Assembly: GCA_963704535.1 (NCBI GenBank)
Contig: OY969916.1
Location: forward strand, 4,340,001 to 4,404,000
From: G963704535 sp963704535
Lineage (GTDB): Bacteria; Chloroflexota; Chloroflexia; Chloroflexales; Roseiflexaceae
Direction: 5' to 3'
Length of the DNA: 64,000 nucleotides
The position numbers and the translations under genes were made by a program. Numbering within the stretch: the first letter of the stretch is position 1; each line of letters opens with the position of its first letter. Shown here piece by piece: positions 1 to 9,097 of this stretch. The notes below the pieces were generated by a model. It saw only the letters and a list, made by a program, of their open reading frames with translations. It was not told the origin of the DNA and made no database searches.

Positions 1-3000
1 TGTAGGCGTAGGACGCCAACGTGGTGCTGTTGAGCTGCTGCTGCAAGATATTCAGCCGGCCGAGCGAATCGTAGGCTGCGGTTTCGATCAGGCCGTTCGG
101 ATAGGTGACGGTGTCGCGCCGCGAGATGTCCGGGTCGGCGACGAAATCCTCGTAGGTGTAGGCGAAGTTCCCGGCCGTATCGGCGCACGAGGCGGGGATG
201 CCCCCGACCTCCACGACGCACAGCCGGTTCAGCGCATCATAGGCATAGCCGACCGTCTTCGTGGTCATCCCGACGATGGTGCTGACCGAGCGCCGGTTGC
301 CGTTGTCATCGTAGGTGGAGCTGACGCGCCGTTCCACTGGCGAGATCCCGCAGGTCAGGCCCGCCCCGTCGCCGAGCTGATCGATCGAGGTCACGCGCTG
401 CAGCTCGTCGTAGACGTAGCAGGTGGTGCCACGGCCGTCCTTGACCTGGCTGACCTGGCCGGCGAGCGCGTACGCGTACTCGACGACCTCGCCGTCGAAG
501 TAGTTGGCGCGCAGGAGTTGGCCCTGCGAGTCGTAATAGCTATAATTGACATGGTTGTCGGTAAGCTCATGCTCGACGCGCAGCAGCACGTCGTCCGGTG
601 CGGCGCTCGCGGCCGGCGCCTGATCGTGCGCGGGGTTGTTGTCGAGTGGCTGCACAAAGGTGTGGGTGAAGGTCTCTTCCGATTGGTCGGGCCAGATCGT
701 CCGTGTGACTTGCCCCAGAGCATCGTACTCGTAGGTGGTGGTACGGCCATTGGCATCCGTGATGCGCCGCACGTTCCCGGCCCCGTCGCGGATGTAGCTG
801 GTCGTCTCCGACATCGGGTTGGTCACGGAGATCAACTGCGACGCGGCATCATACCCGTAGACCATCGTTTTGCCGTTCAGATCGGTTCGCTCGGTGATCT
901 TGCCGGTTCCATCGTGCTCCTGGCTCCAGGTCTGGGCGTCCGGCGTGCCGTAGCTGTTGGTGATCTCAATCGGGAAGCCGCGCGCATCGTAGGTGTAGTG
1001 GAGCTGGCTGCCATCCACGGCGGTCGCGATCGTGAGGCGATTGGCATCATCGTACTGGAGCTGGGTGCGATGGGCCGCGCCGTTCACCGGGTCTTCGAGC
1101 GCCACCGGCCGGTCGCCCGCATCGTAGCGGGTCAGAGCGGTGTGCCCCTCGGCGTCAGCCTCGCCGAACTGCCGCCCGGACAGGTCGTAGCTGTACGATT
1201 GGGTCGGCGGCTTGCCTGGCTCCCACGCCTCGGTCACGTTGACGAGGTTGCCGGCATAATCGTACTCGTAGCGGATGACCTTGCCATCCTCGGCGGTCAT
1301 GGTCTCGATGTCGCCGCGCCAGGTGTAGGTGTACGACACCGGCGCTGCACCTGTGGTGCTGGCCTGTTTCACCGCCCCGTTGTAATAGTAGTCGTAGGTG
1401 GTGCTCCAGCCGGTCGCCGTATCGCGCACTTCGGTCACGTTGCCGACGCGGTCGTAGGTGTAGGCGTTGGTAGCGTCCAGCCCGTCGCCGTCGCTGATCG
1501 TCATGGCGGTGACGCCGCCGAGGGTGTTGTAGTCCTTGTTGTAGTGGTAGATCAGCGTCTGCCCAAACCCATCGTCTATGCTCAGGGTTATCGTCCCCGG
1601 CCCGCCGAAGATACTGTAGTCGGCGAACAGCGTGGCGTTCCCCAGCGGGTCGGTCGTGCTGGCGACATGGCCGTACTGATCGTAGGTGTAGGTGGTTGCC
1701 GTGCTCGAATCAGCGCCCAGGTAGCTGGAGGTCGGGTTGCCATAGGAATCGTAGGTGTAGCCGCCCATCACGCCCAGGCTGTCCTCGGCGAAGTCGATAT
1801 TCCCGTAGCTGTCGTAGTGGACCTCCCTGATCCGGCCCTCCGCGTCGATCAGGCGTGCCGGGCGATTCCACTGGTTGTATTCGACCCTGGCGATGTGGCC
1901 CAGCGCATCGGTCACGCCAGTGCGGTTGCCCGTGCTGTCGTAGGTATAGCAGATATTGCGCGGCGCGCAGGTGGCCGGGTCGCTCGCGAACGGCGCGGCT
2001 TCGCCGGTGTCAGGATCGGGCAGGGCGATCGCCGCCAGACTCTGGCTGGCGTCGTAGCGGTAGCGCGTCGTGCTGGTTTCCACCTGGCCTTGTGCGTCCC
2101 GACGTATGTCGATGGTTTCGCGAACCATGAGCGGGGCGCCCGACCCAGTGGCGGCATACTCATACACGACCCGCCCGCCGTCCGGGTTGGTCGTGGTCAT
2201 GGTGTTCGCCGTTAGGTCATAGGCGTAGCTGGTGGTAAACGTGGTGTTTTCGTCCAGGCGCTCGGTGACTGATTTCAGGCGCCCGTTCAGCTCCGGCGGG
2301 TCGGCCGGGCTGGTGTAGTAGGCGTTGACGGCGATGTTGCGCCCAAGCGGGTCAGTCGAACGCTCGTACAGGTGCGGGTGGCTGGCCGAGTAGAAGTACT
2401 CAGCGACCGGGCTAGGACTGGCGGCGTCGAGGCTAGGGAAGGTGACAGTCTTCAAGTCGCCGCTGCCGTCATAGCCGTAGCGGTAGATGTTTCCGGCCGG
2501 GTCGGTGATCTGGGTGATGCGGCCCTGGCTGTCGCGCGCGAATGGCACGACGATATCGCCGCTGCTGCTGGCGATGCCGCCGGGGCCGAACATGAGCGTA
2601 TTGCCGTTCAGATCGCCGATCGAGAGCATGCCGCCGTCGGCGCCCATCCTATACACGCGCCCGTAGGGGTCGGTGTAGGTGTAGACCGTCGGCTGGTATT
2701 GGGCCGTGTCGAGGAAGCAGAACAGGCTGCCGCCCGATGAGACCATGAGCGGGCAGCCGTCGGTGCTCAGGCTGCCGTAAACGCCACGTTCAGGCATGTA
2801 ATTGGGCTTCAGCAGGAAGCCGAAGAAGCCGCCGTACGAGACGGGCGAGAAGAAGAACGTCGCACGCTGGCCGTTCGGCTGCGTCAGCGTCACGTTGTGG
2901 GCCTGATCGATCGTCAGTTGCGGGTGGCCAACGCTCAACGACCAGCCGTAGCCAAAGTCGCCGCTGCGGTTGCGCTCCAGGCTGTCGTAGGTGCGCCCGA

Positions 3001-6000
3001 TCGTGATCGGCAGCCCAGTCACCGGGATGGTCAGATCGGTCACGCTGAAGCTCACCCGGCCCGGCTTGTAGTCGCCCACGACAGTGACGAGGATGCCGCT
3101 GTTGACCTGGTTGCCGCCACTGTCGGTGCCGCTGAGTCGGATGACATAGGAGCCGTTGGCCAGCAGCGTCGGATCAAAGGTCGCCAGCGTCGCCCCACCG
3201 CTGCCCGACACGTTCGTCGCCAGCGGCGTCGCCGCGTTGGGGTTGTCGGCCGGCCAGTAGTCGATCGTGCCCTGCTGGAGCGTCACACCGTTCGCCAGCG
3301 TGATCGGCGTCGGCTGGCTGATCGTGCTCTGATTCGCCGGGCCGCCGATCCAGCCCGGCACCGTCAGCGGGCCGGAAGGCGTCGGGGGTAGCCCAGGACC
3401 GGAGGAGGGCGGGAATTCCGGCGCTGGCTGCTGGGTAATGACCATATACGCACTGGTGGAAAATTCACCGTCATCGGCGCGCAGTTCCAGCACATACCGC
3501 CCAGGAGTACTCACCGTCACACTGGTCGTGAGTTGATGCGTATTCGCGATGCTGATTGGTCCTGGCGCGCTAATCGCTCGCCACGTCGTGGCAAGCGTGC
3601 CGCTTGCCGGGATGCCGTCGTCCGTCGCCGTACCTTGAAGTTGAACCGTATGCACGGGCGCGACGATGGTCTGATCCGCGCCGGCATCGACCAGGGGCGG
3701 CGTGTTGCCCGGCGTAACCGATGAGGTCGGAATTTCCGCGATCACCGCGACATCCAGAAAACCCTCGGAACCCCGATCGCGCCCGCGCACGGCCAGCAGA
3801 TTTTGCCCAACCTGGACAAGCTGATCCGCGATCGGGAAGACAAATTCGTTGACATTGGCGCAGTTTTCGTGGGAGATCAGGCCACCCGAAATATCGACCC
3901 CGTTGAAGAAGATCTGAATGTCGTTATCGATCGCCGCGGTGATCCGCAGATTCCGCGCGCCGGCCGGCAGATCAAAGCGCTTCCGCAAAACGATTTCGGA
4001 GTTGGTCGGCCAGAATGTGCGCCTGGTGGCCTGGATAGCGCACCCGCCACCGCTGCCGAACGCGGCCTCGCCAGCCACAAAGGTCGAGTCATCAAAGGTC
4101 AACGCGCCAAAATCGCCAGGTACGCCACCGAGCGGGTAGATACGATACAGGTAGTTCGCATCTTGTTTGGCAATGACGGTGGCCGGCTGCACAACATGGA
4201 TTGTCACGGTATCGCTCACGATCAGGGCTGAATCATCAGCCGTCAGCCGCAAGCGATAGGTCCCACCCAGGCTAAAGGTCGCAGTTGTTACCGCTGCGTT
4301 GGGCGTGCCGAAGCTGACCCCGCCTGGTCCTTCCACTTTACTCCAGTAGACCAGCAGGTCTTTTCCAAGCGGGCGACCGTCATCCGCTGCCTGACCCGAC
4401 AGCGTCACACTATTGGTGGGGAGTGTCACCGTCTGATCCGATCCGGCATCCACGATCGGCGGGCGGTTGAGCACCCCGGTGATCGAGATCACCACCGTTG
4501 CCGGAACGGATCTGCTCAAACCATCATCGACCACATAGGTAAACTGGTCGGTCCCGGTAACAGCCGACGTAGGCGCATAGCGAAAGGCACCATTAGGGGT
4601 CAGCGCCAGCGTGCCATGCGCAGGCGGGCTGGTCAGTACGGCCGTGAGCGACTGCCCATTAGATGCATGGTCGTTTACGAGCACGCCTGTATTAGTGACA
4701 GTAAGGGTCTGCTCAATGTCAACCGTATAGTTATCATCGACAGCCACCGGCGCATCATACACCAGCGTGCTGGTCTGGGTAGCGCTGATCGGCCCGAAGG
4801 CGTTGTGCATGCTATCCTGCCAGGTCGCCTGGGCGTGGGCGCGGTACGGACTCCCGGCTTCGACGCCGCCCACCACGAACGGCACGCTGAACTGCCGCTG
4901 CTCGCTAGGGGCCAGCGCACCGCCGAGATCGAGCGTGCGGATCGTATTGTCGGGCATGATCAGCGCCAGGCTCATGCTCACCGCGTCGGACTGCCCGATA
5001 TTATGTAGCGTCACGGTGTAGGTGGTCGCCTCGCCGGCCCGCACCTGCTCCGGGCCGTCCAGCTCCAGTGCCAGGATCGGCAGAGGCGCGGCAAGCGCCG
5101 AGCTGGCCTGGGCGGCGATGGTGCCGTAGGGATTGCTCGCGACATCCTCCCAGTCCAGCTCGGCCGCGAAGTCCTGGGGCTGCATATTGTCCGCCAGGCG
5201 CGCCTGGTACTCAGCGTCGCTCTCGGAGGAGCCTTTCGCGAACGTGGGGACGGCCCAGCTCGTGTGCAGCACAGCTGTCTCCCCGGCGGGCAAGGCGGGG
5301 GCAGTGGCGCCAGTGGTGATGCCATCCGGGTTGGCGACCCGCACCCGCAGCGGGCCGCTGGCGCCGCTGCCGACGTTCTGGATCGTGAGATCGATCGTCA
5401 CCAACTCGCCGGGGCGCACCGTCGCCGGGGCCGCGGCGGCGAGCGTCAGGATCGGCACCTGCTCGGTGGTCGAGGCCGCCTGCGAGACCTGGCCGAGCGG
5501 CGCGCCCTGCGCATCCTGCCAGACGAGCGTCACGCTGCTGGTGAGCACTGCGCCGTCGGCCGCCGCCAGCCGATCGTTGTACGCGCTCTCGGTCTCGTCG
5601 GCCGCGCGGGTTGGGATGACCGGCACGGTCCACTGGAGCGAGCCATTGATCGTCGCGCCCGGCGCCAGGTTGGTGATCAGCATACTGCCGGTGCTGCCGT
5701 CGGGGAAGGTGATCGTGGCGGTCGCACTTGTCGCCGCCGCGTTGCCGACATTCGTGATCTCCAGCAGGTAGGGGATCGGCGTGCCCGGGCTGGTGGTAGC
5801 CGGCGCAGTCACCGCCAGCGTGAGCTGTGGGAGCTGCGGGATCGGCGTGGGCGTGGCGGTGGGCGTGCTGGTGGGTGTGGCCGTGATTGTCGGCTCCGGG
5901 GTTGACTCCGGTGTCCAGGTCGGGGTCGGCGTCTCGGTCGGGAGCGGAGTCGGAGTTGGCGTGGGGGTGGGCGGCGTGCCGTCACACGTCGTATAGCCCA

Positions 6001-6655
6001 GGAAGCGGGCGGAGATCCGGTTCTGGCTCGGCAGATGGTACGACACCAGCCGGATGCGCGCAAAAGCCGCCACATGGTAGCGGCTATTGGAGCCATTGTT
6101 GGTTGTCGAATCCCAGACCGGCACAGTGATGTCGAGCGTCTTTAGGAGGTCGAGCGCATCACGCACCTGCTTGCTGTTCGACACGCCCGGCTTCCCCGGC
6201 ACCCAATCCCCGATCGAAACGACGTGGTCATTGGGCGCGTCTGGGTTGGTATAGGTCTCGCTGTCTCCTGGCGGAGTCAGGCTCTCGACCAGCGTCGGCA
6301 CGCTGGGATGGCCGGTCCAACTCAACCAGCCGAAGTTGCCGGGCTGGCTGCCGTTGAAGATATCGTTCACGACCGTGCCCTCGGCGACGCCCGCCAGCGT
6401 CTGCGTATGCAGCGCGATCGGGTAGAGCGCACAGAGCGGGGCATCGCCGGGCGCACTCGGCGGGGCCTCGGCCGGCTGGCTCTCGGCCACAGCGGCGGGG
6501 TAGCTGGTCTTAGGGGCCGGAGCTGCGGCGGAGAGTGGGCGCGCCGGGACGAGCATGGGGCTGACGATCAGCACCCACGCCAGGGTCAGCGCGAACAGCC
6601 GGTAGCAGCGCAGCAGGGCGGAATGGGCGCGAGTTCGACAGCGTAGACATGGCAA
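1..6655 (-). CDS. Giant secreted Rhs/YD-repeat protein, C-terminus cut by window edge
   Basis: Open without a stop for about 2218 codons up to base 1. Order of parts: a hydrophobic signal (ending near VPARPLSA), an N-terminal domain I do not recognise, a Pro/Thr linker (about residues 223-273), three CARDB-like beta modules (about 278-628) containing APATVRPGELVTIDL-type strands, a cadherin-like module (about 630-722) with VDDNYTV and DQFTYVVDDG, two PKD-like modules starting PPIVDAGSDQ and PPLVDAGADQ, then an Rhs core (ITIGRTYDS, GDFGYGWSLS) and more than twenty YD repeats such as YTYDSYGN and YEYDALGQ. Rhs proteins are large cell-surface or secreted shells, often carrying a C-terminal toxin; that end lies outside the window. 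Start is doubtful: TTG at 6655 keeps the frame but is only 2 bases from AGGAG. ATG at 6650 is ideally spaced yet is in another frame, which suggests a one-base insertion in GGG 6625-6627 or at the AAC TCG codons just upstream. Confidence 0.88.
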   Translation of the reverse strand, partial: MPCLRCRTRAHSALLRCYRLFALTLAWVLIVSPMLVPARPLSAAAPAPKTSYPAAVAESQPAEAPPSAPGDAPLCALYPIALHTQTLAGVAEGTVVNDIFNGSQPGNFGWLSWTGHPSVPTLVESLTPPGDSETYTNPDAPNDHVVSIGDWVPGKPGVSNSKQVRDALDLLKTLDITVPVWDSTTNNGSNSRYHVAAFARIRLVSYHLPSQNRISARFLGYTTCDGTPPTPTPTPTPLPTETPTPTWTPESTPEPTITATPTSTPTATPTPIPQLPQLTLAVTAPATTSPGTPIPYLLEITNVGNAAATSATATITFPDGSTGSMLITNLAPGATINGSLQWTVPVIPTRAADETESAYNDRLAAADGAVLTSSVTLVWQDAQGAPLGQVSQAASTTEQVPILTLAAAAPATVRPGELVTIDLTIQNVGSGASGPLRVRVANPDGITTGATAPALPAGETAVLHTSWAVPTFAKGSSESDAEYQARLADNMQPQDFAAELDWEDVASNPYGTIAAQASSALAAPLPILALELDGPEQVRAGEATTYTVTLHNIGQSDAVSMSLALIMPDNTIRTLDLGGALAPSEQRQFSVPFVVGGVEAGSPYRAHAQATWQDSMHNAFGPISATQTSTLVYDAPVAVDDNYTVDIEQTLTVTNTGVLVNDHASNGQSLTAVLTSPPAHGTLALTPNGAFRYAPTSAVTGTDQFTYVVDDGLSRSVPATVVISITGVLNRPPIVDAGSDQTVTLPTNSVTLSGQAADDGRPLGKDLLVYWSKVEGPGGVSFGTPNAAVTTATFSLGGTYRLRLTADDSALIVSDTVTIHVVQPATVIAKQDANYLYRIYPLGGVPGDFGALTFDDSTFVAGEAAFGSGGGCAIQATRRTFWPTNSEIVLRKRFDLPAGARNLRITAAIDNDIQIFFNGVDISGGLISHENCANVNEFVFPIADQLVQVGQNLLAVRGRDRGSEGFLDVAVIAEIPTSSVTPGNTPPLVDAGADQTIVAPVHTVQLQGTATDDGIPASGTLATTWRAISAPGPISIANTHQLTTSVTVSTPGRYVLELRADDGEFSTSAYMVITQQPAPEFPPSSGPGLPPTPSGPLTVPGWIGGPANQSTISQPTPITLANGVTLQQGTIDYWPADNPNAATPLATNVSGSGGATLATFDPTLLANGSYVIRLSGTDSGGNQVNSGILVTVVGDYKPGRVSFSVTDLTIPVTGLPITIGRTYDSLERNRSGDFGYGWSLSVGHPQLTIDQAHNVTLTQPNGQRATFFFSPVSYGGFFGFLLKPNYMPERGVYGSLSTDGCPLMVSSGGSLFCFLDTAQYQPTVYTYTDPYGRVYRMGADGGMLSIGDLNGNTLMFGPGGIASSSGDIVVPFARDSQGRITQITDPAGNIYRYGYDGSGDLKTVTFPSLDAASPSPVAEYFYSASHPHLYERSTDPLGRNIAVNAYYTSPADPPELNGRLKSVTERLDENTTFTTSYAYDLTANTMTTTNPDGGRVVYEYAATGSGAPLMVRETIDIRRDAQGQVETSTTRYRYDASQSLAAIALPDPDTGEAAPFASDPATCAPRNICYTYDSTGNRTGVTDALGHIARVEYNQWNRPARLIDAEGRIREVHYDSYGNIDFAEDSLGVMGGYTYDSYGNPTSSYLGADSSTATTYTYDQYGHVASTTDPLGNATLFADYSIFGGPGTITLSIDDGFGQTLIYHYNKDYNTLGGVTAMTISDGDGLDATNAYTYDRVGNVTEVRDTATGWSTTYDYYYNGAVKQASTTGAAPVSYTYTWRGDIETMTAEDGKVIRYEYDYAGNLVNVTEAWEPGKPPTQSYSYDLSGRQFGEADAEGHTALTRYDAGDRPVALEDPVNGAAHRTQLQYDDANRLTIATAVDGSQLHYTYDARGFPIEITNSYGTPDAQTWSQEHDGTGKITERTDLNGKTMVYGYDAASQLISVTNPMSETTSYIRDGAGNVRRITDANGRTTTYEYDALGQVTRTIWPDQSEETFTHTFVQPLDNNPAHDQAPAASAAPDDVLLRVEHELTDNHVNYSYYDSQGQLLRANYFDGEVVEYAYALAGQVSQVKDGRGTTCYVYDELQRVTSIDQLGDGAGLTCGISPVERRVSSTYDDNGNRRSVSTIVGMTTKTVGYAYDALNRLCVVEVGGIPASCADTAGNFAYTYEDFVADPDISRRDTVTYPNGLIETAAYDSLGRLNILQQQLNSTTLASYAY

Positions 6656-6935
6656 GTCTCCTAAAGATACAACGCCAATGCCGAGACCACATCCCGCGCC
6701 GTATGCCACACGCCAGCGGAGACCTGGAAAAAGAATGACCCGGAAGGGTCGCCGGCAGACACAATCGCTCGTGCCTACCGACGACCCTTCCGGGTCACCT
6801 CTACACTCCATCTCGTCATCGCTCGCATGTGACAGCAGTGGGGGAAATAGGTTCAGTACATGTTCTACCACCTATAACGCCACCCTGCCCCCGCCGATAC
6901 GCCCAGCACTCGAAAATGACGAGATTGTCACTTTT
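6656..6935. other. Intergenic region upstream of the Rhs gene
   Basis: No convincing gene. It holds the AGGAG ribosome-binding site (6658-6662), the nested inverted repeat at 6736-6797, and then palindromic element A from 6936. No clear sigma70-type promoter is visible. Confidence 0.5.
6736..6797. repeat. Nested inverted repeat upstream of the Rhs gene
   Basis: The arms 6736-6751 and 6782-6797 are perfect 16-base complements (TGACCCGGAAGGGTCG and its reverse complement) around a 30-base loop. Each arm is itself a small hairpin, GACCC-GGAA-GGGTC. The structure lies about 80 bases upstream of the Rhs start, so it could be a leader structure, an operator or a mobile palindrome. Confidence 0.75.
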
Positions 6936-7034
6936 AGAGGCTATCTGAAAAGGTTGATTTGTCGCTCATAGTCCGTGTTGGAAAGGGGATTCTTGAGGGG
7001 CAACCCCTCAAACTCCCCCTTTCAGACAGCCTCT
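6936..7034 (-). repeat. Palindromic element family A, full copy
   Basis: Inverted ends AGAGGCTATCTGAAAAGG and (reverse complement) AGAGGCTGTCTGAAAGGGG enclose a GAGGGG-CAA-CCCCTC core hairpin. The right end overlaps the ABC gene: its stop codon TGA (7022-7024) is part of the terminal repeat GAGGCTGTCTGA, so the last residues EAV come from or coincide with the element. Confidence 0.85.
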
Positions 7035-8998
7035 TCCACCGCCTCGGCCAGCACCCGCCACGAGTCCTCGATGTAATCGAGGCTCTGGTGGCGGAAGTAA
7101 GTGTTGTACAGCTCGGCGTAGTGGCCGCCGCCCGCCAGCAGCGCCGCGTGGCTACCCTCCTCGATGATCTGCCCCTCGCGCAGCACAATGATCCGGTCGG
7201 CGTTCCTGACCGTCGAGAGACGGTGGGCAATCACGATCGAGGTCCGGCCCGCCAGCACCACATCCAGCCCTTCCTGGATCAGTGTCTCGGTCAGCGGGTC
7301 GATGCTGGCGGTCGCCTCGTCGAGGATGACGATCGACGGGTCTTGCAACAGCACCCGCGCCAGGGCCACGATCTGGCGCTGGCCCATCGAGAGGTTGCCG
7401 CCCCGCTCGCCGACCTGGCTTTCAAAGCCATTGGGCAGGCTGGCGATCCAGTCGCCCCCGCCGACCTGCCGGGCCACCTGCAGCACCTCCTCGTCCGATG
7501 CGTCCGGCCGGCCGTAGCGGATGTTCTCCAGCACGGTGCCATCGAACAGGAACGGCGACTGGGTCACGATGCCCAGGTGCGCGCGGTAGGCGTCCAGATC
7601 CAGGCGCCGGATGTCAACGCCATCGATCATGAGCCGCCCACCCTGAAACTCGTAGAAGCGAGCGATCAGTCTGGCAATGCTCGACTTGCCCGACCCGGTG
7701 TGCCCGACCAGCGCCAACGTCTCGCCGGGGCGGATGGTCAGCGAGAACTCCGGCAGCACCCATTGTTCGTAGTCCATGGTCCGTGGTCCGTTGTCAGTTG
7801 TCCGTAGTCCATCGCTTGTCGATTCTCGGTTCTCTGTTCTTTGTTCTTTGTTCTTTGTTCTTTGTTCTGGTTCATCTGCTGCAACTGACAACGGACCACT
7901 GACAACTGACTCGTTGTAGCGGAACCGCACCTTCTCGAAGCGAATCTCACCTCTGACCGCCGTCAGCTTAACGTCATCAGTCTGGACGACCTTCAACTCG
8001 GCGTCGATCAGCGCGAAGACCCGCTCACCTGCCGCCAGACCGAGCTGGAACTGGCTCCAGAACGAGGCGATGCTGGTCAGCGGGAACCAGAATAGCGCCA
8101 GCCCCTGAATGAAAAGATACCAACTCCCGGCCGTCAGCGAGCCGTCGTAGACATTCAGGCCACCGAAGTAGACCAGGGCGGCGGTGCCGAACCCGGCCAG
8201 GAGGTTCATGATCGGGAAGATTGTGCTGAAGACGTAGCGGCTGCGCAGATTGACCTGCCGCGACTGCTGGTTGACCCCCAGAAAGTGCGCGTAGATCGCC
8301 GGCTCCTGCCGGAAGGTCTTGGCGACACCGATCCCGCTGACCGTCTCCTGGATGTGCGAGCTTACCGTCGCGCCCATCCGCCGCGAACTGGTGATGGTGC
8401 GGCGGGCGATCACCCGGAACATCAACGCCCCGGCGAAGATGAACGGCGCCAGACCCAGCAGAATCAGCGTCAGGCGCGCGCTGACACTGAACAGGTAGCC
8501 GACCAGCAGCACCACCAGCAGCAGCCGGCTGAGCAGATCCAGCGTTAGTGCCATCACCTGCGAGAACGCCTGGGTATCCGATGTCACCCGGCTGACGATC
8601 TTGCCGGAGGGGATGGTGTCGTAGAAGGAAAGGTCGCGCTGGAGCACCGCGTCGCAGGCGTCCTCGCGCAGTTGCAGCACCACATCGCCAACCGCGCGCG
8701 ACGAAAGGGTCTGCCGCACGGCGTTGGCGACCCACGACAGGCATGCCAGCAGCGTCAGCCCGACCGAGATGGTCAGCAGCCCAGTGGTCGTGGTTCTCTG
8801 CTGGAGCTGATCCAGGCTGCGCGCGACAAAGATCGGGACGCCAGTGTCCAGCAGCGCGGCCATGACGATCGCGCCGGCGGCGCCGAACATCTTCCGGGCC
8901 TGTGGGCGGAAGTAGCCGACGATGCGCTGGACAAGCTGGCGGTCGCTGTAGGTTCGGTCGTACGCCTCGGCCTCAAGACCATCAAACATGAAGCCCAT
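7022..8998 (-). CDS. ABC exporter half-transporter (permease-ATPase), canonical Walker B subunit
   Basis: 658 residues: an N-terminal transmembrane domain of about six helices (residues 40-320) and a nucleotide-binding domain. Walker A is GHTGSGKSS, the Q loop is TQSPFLF, the signature is LSMGQRQ (canonical LSGGQ has Gly for Met), Walker B is VILDEATASID with the catalytic Glu, and the H loop is IAHRLSTV. It follows the other ABC half-gene in the same direction, and the residue pattern of the pair fits a heterodimeric exporter with one dead ATP site. The ATG at 8998 has AAGGAGA 8-9 bases upstream. Residues about 361-409, between the A-loop strand (FRYNES) and VLPEFSL, are an in-frame low-complexity insertion made by heptamer repeats (for example QRTKNKE). 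Substrate cannot be told from sequence. Confidence 0.93.
   Translation of the reverse strand: MGFMFDGLEAEAYDRTYSDRQLVQRIVGYFRPQARKMFGAAGAIVMAALLDTGVPIFVARSLDQLQQRTTTTGLLTISVGLTLLACLSWVANAVRQTLSSRAVGDVVLQLREDACDAVLQRDLSFYDTIPSGKIVSRVTSDTQAFSQVMALTLDLLSRLLLVVLLVGYLFSVSARLTLILLGLAPFIFAGALMFRVIARRTITSSRRMGATVSSHIQETVSGIGVAKTFRQEPAIYAHFLGVNQQSRQVNLRSRYVFSTIFPIMNLLAGFGTAALVYFGGLNVYDGSLTAGSWYLFIQGLALFWFPLTSIASFWSQFQLGLAAGERVFALIDAELKVVQTDDVKLTAVRGEIRFEKVRFRYNESVVSGPLSVAADEPEQRTKNKEQRTENRESTSDGLRTTDNGPRTMDYEQWVLPEFSLTIRPGETLALVGHTGSGKSSIARLIARFYEFQGGRLMIDGVDIRRLDLDAYRAHLGIVTQSPFLFDGTVLENIRYGRPDASDEEVLQVARQVGGGDWIASLPNGFESQVGERGGNLSMGQRQIVALARVLLQDPSIVILDEATASIDPLTETLIQEGLDVVLAGRTSIVIAHRLSTVRNADRIIVLREGQIIEEGSHAALLAGGGHYAELYNTYFRHQSLDYIEDSWRVLAEAVEEAV
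7779..7916. repeat. Heptanucleotide arrays inserted in frame in an ABC gene
   Basis: On the + strand, TTCTTTG units (7837-7866) are flanked by GTTGTCC/GTTGTCAG-like units on the left and their inverted form (CAACTGACAACGGACC, from 7879) on the right. On the coding strand this reads SVVSGPLSVA, then QRTKNKE and QRTENRE. It shifts no frame and adds no stop. Confidence 0.85.
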
Positions 8999-9014
8999 AG
9001 TTATGTCTCCTTAT

Positions 9015-9092
9015 AACCACAGTTCGTGGGGAAAGGAGGGGCTTGGGGAGGGTCGCCCTCCCCAAAACCTCACCCCTCCACAAAATGTGGTT
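9015..9092. repeat. Palindromic element family C
   Basis: AACCACA and TGTGGTT ends enclose a GGGGAGGG-TCG-CCCTCCCC core. It fills the space between the two ABC genes, just upstream of the ribosome-binding site of the second. Confidence 0.7.
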
Positions 9093-9097
9093 TAATG

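Noticed and set aside
518..2215. Long + strand open frame of 565 codons opposite the Rhs gene
   Set aside because: It is a shadow of the YD repeats on the other strand; its Val/Gly/Arg-rich translation resembles no protein, and the minus frame has clear Rhs motifs.
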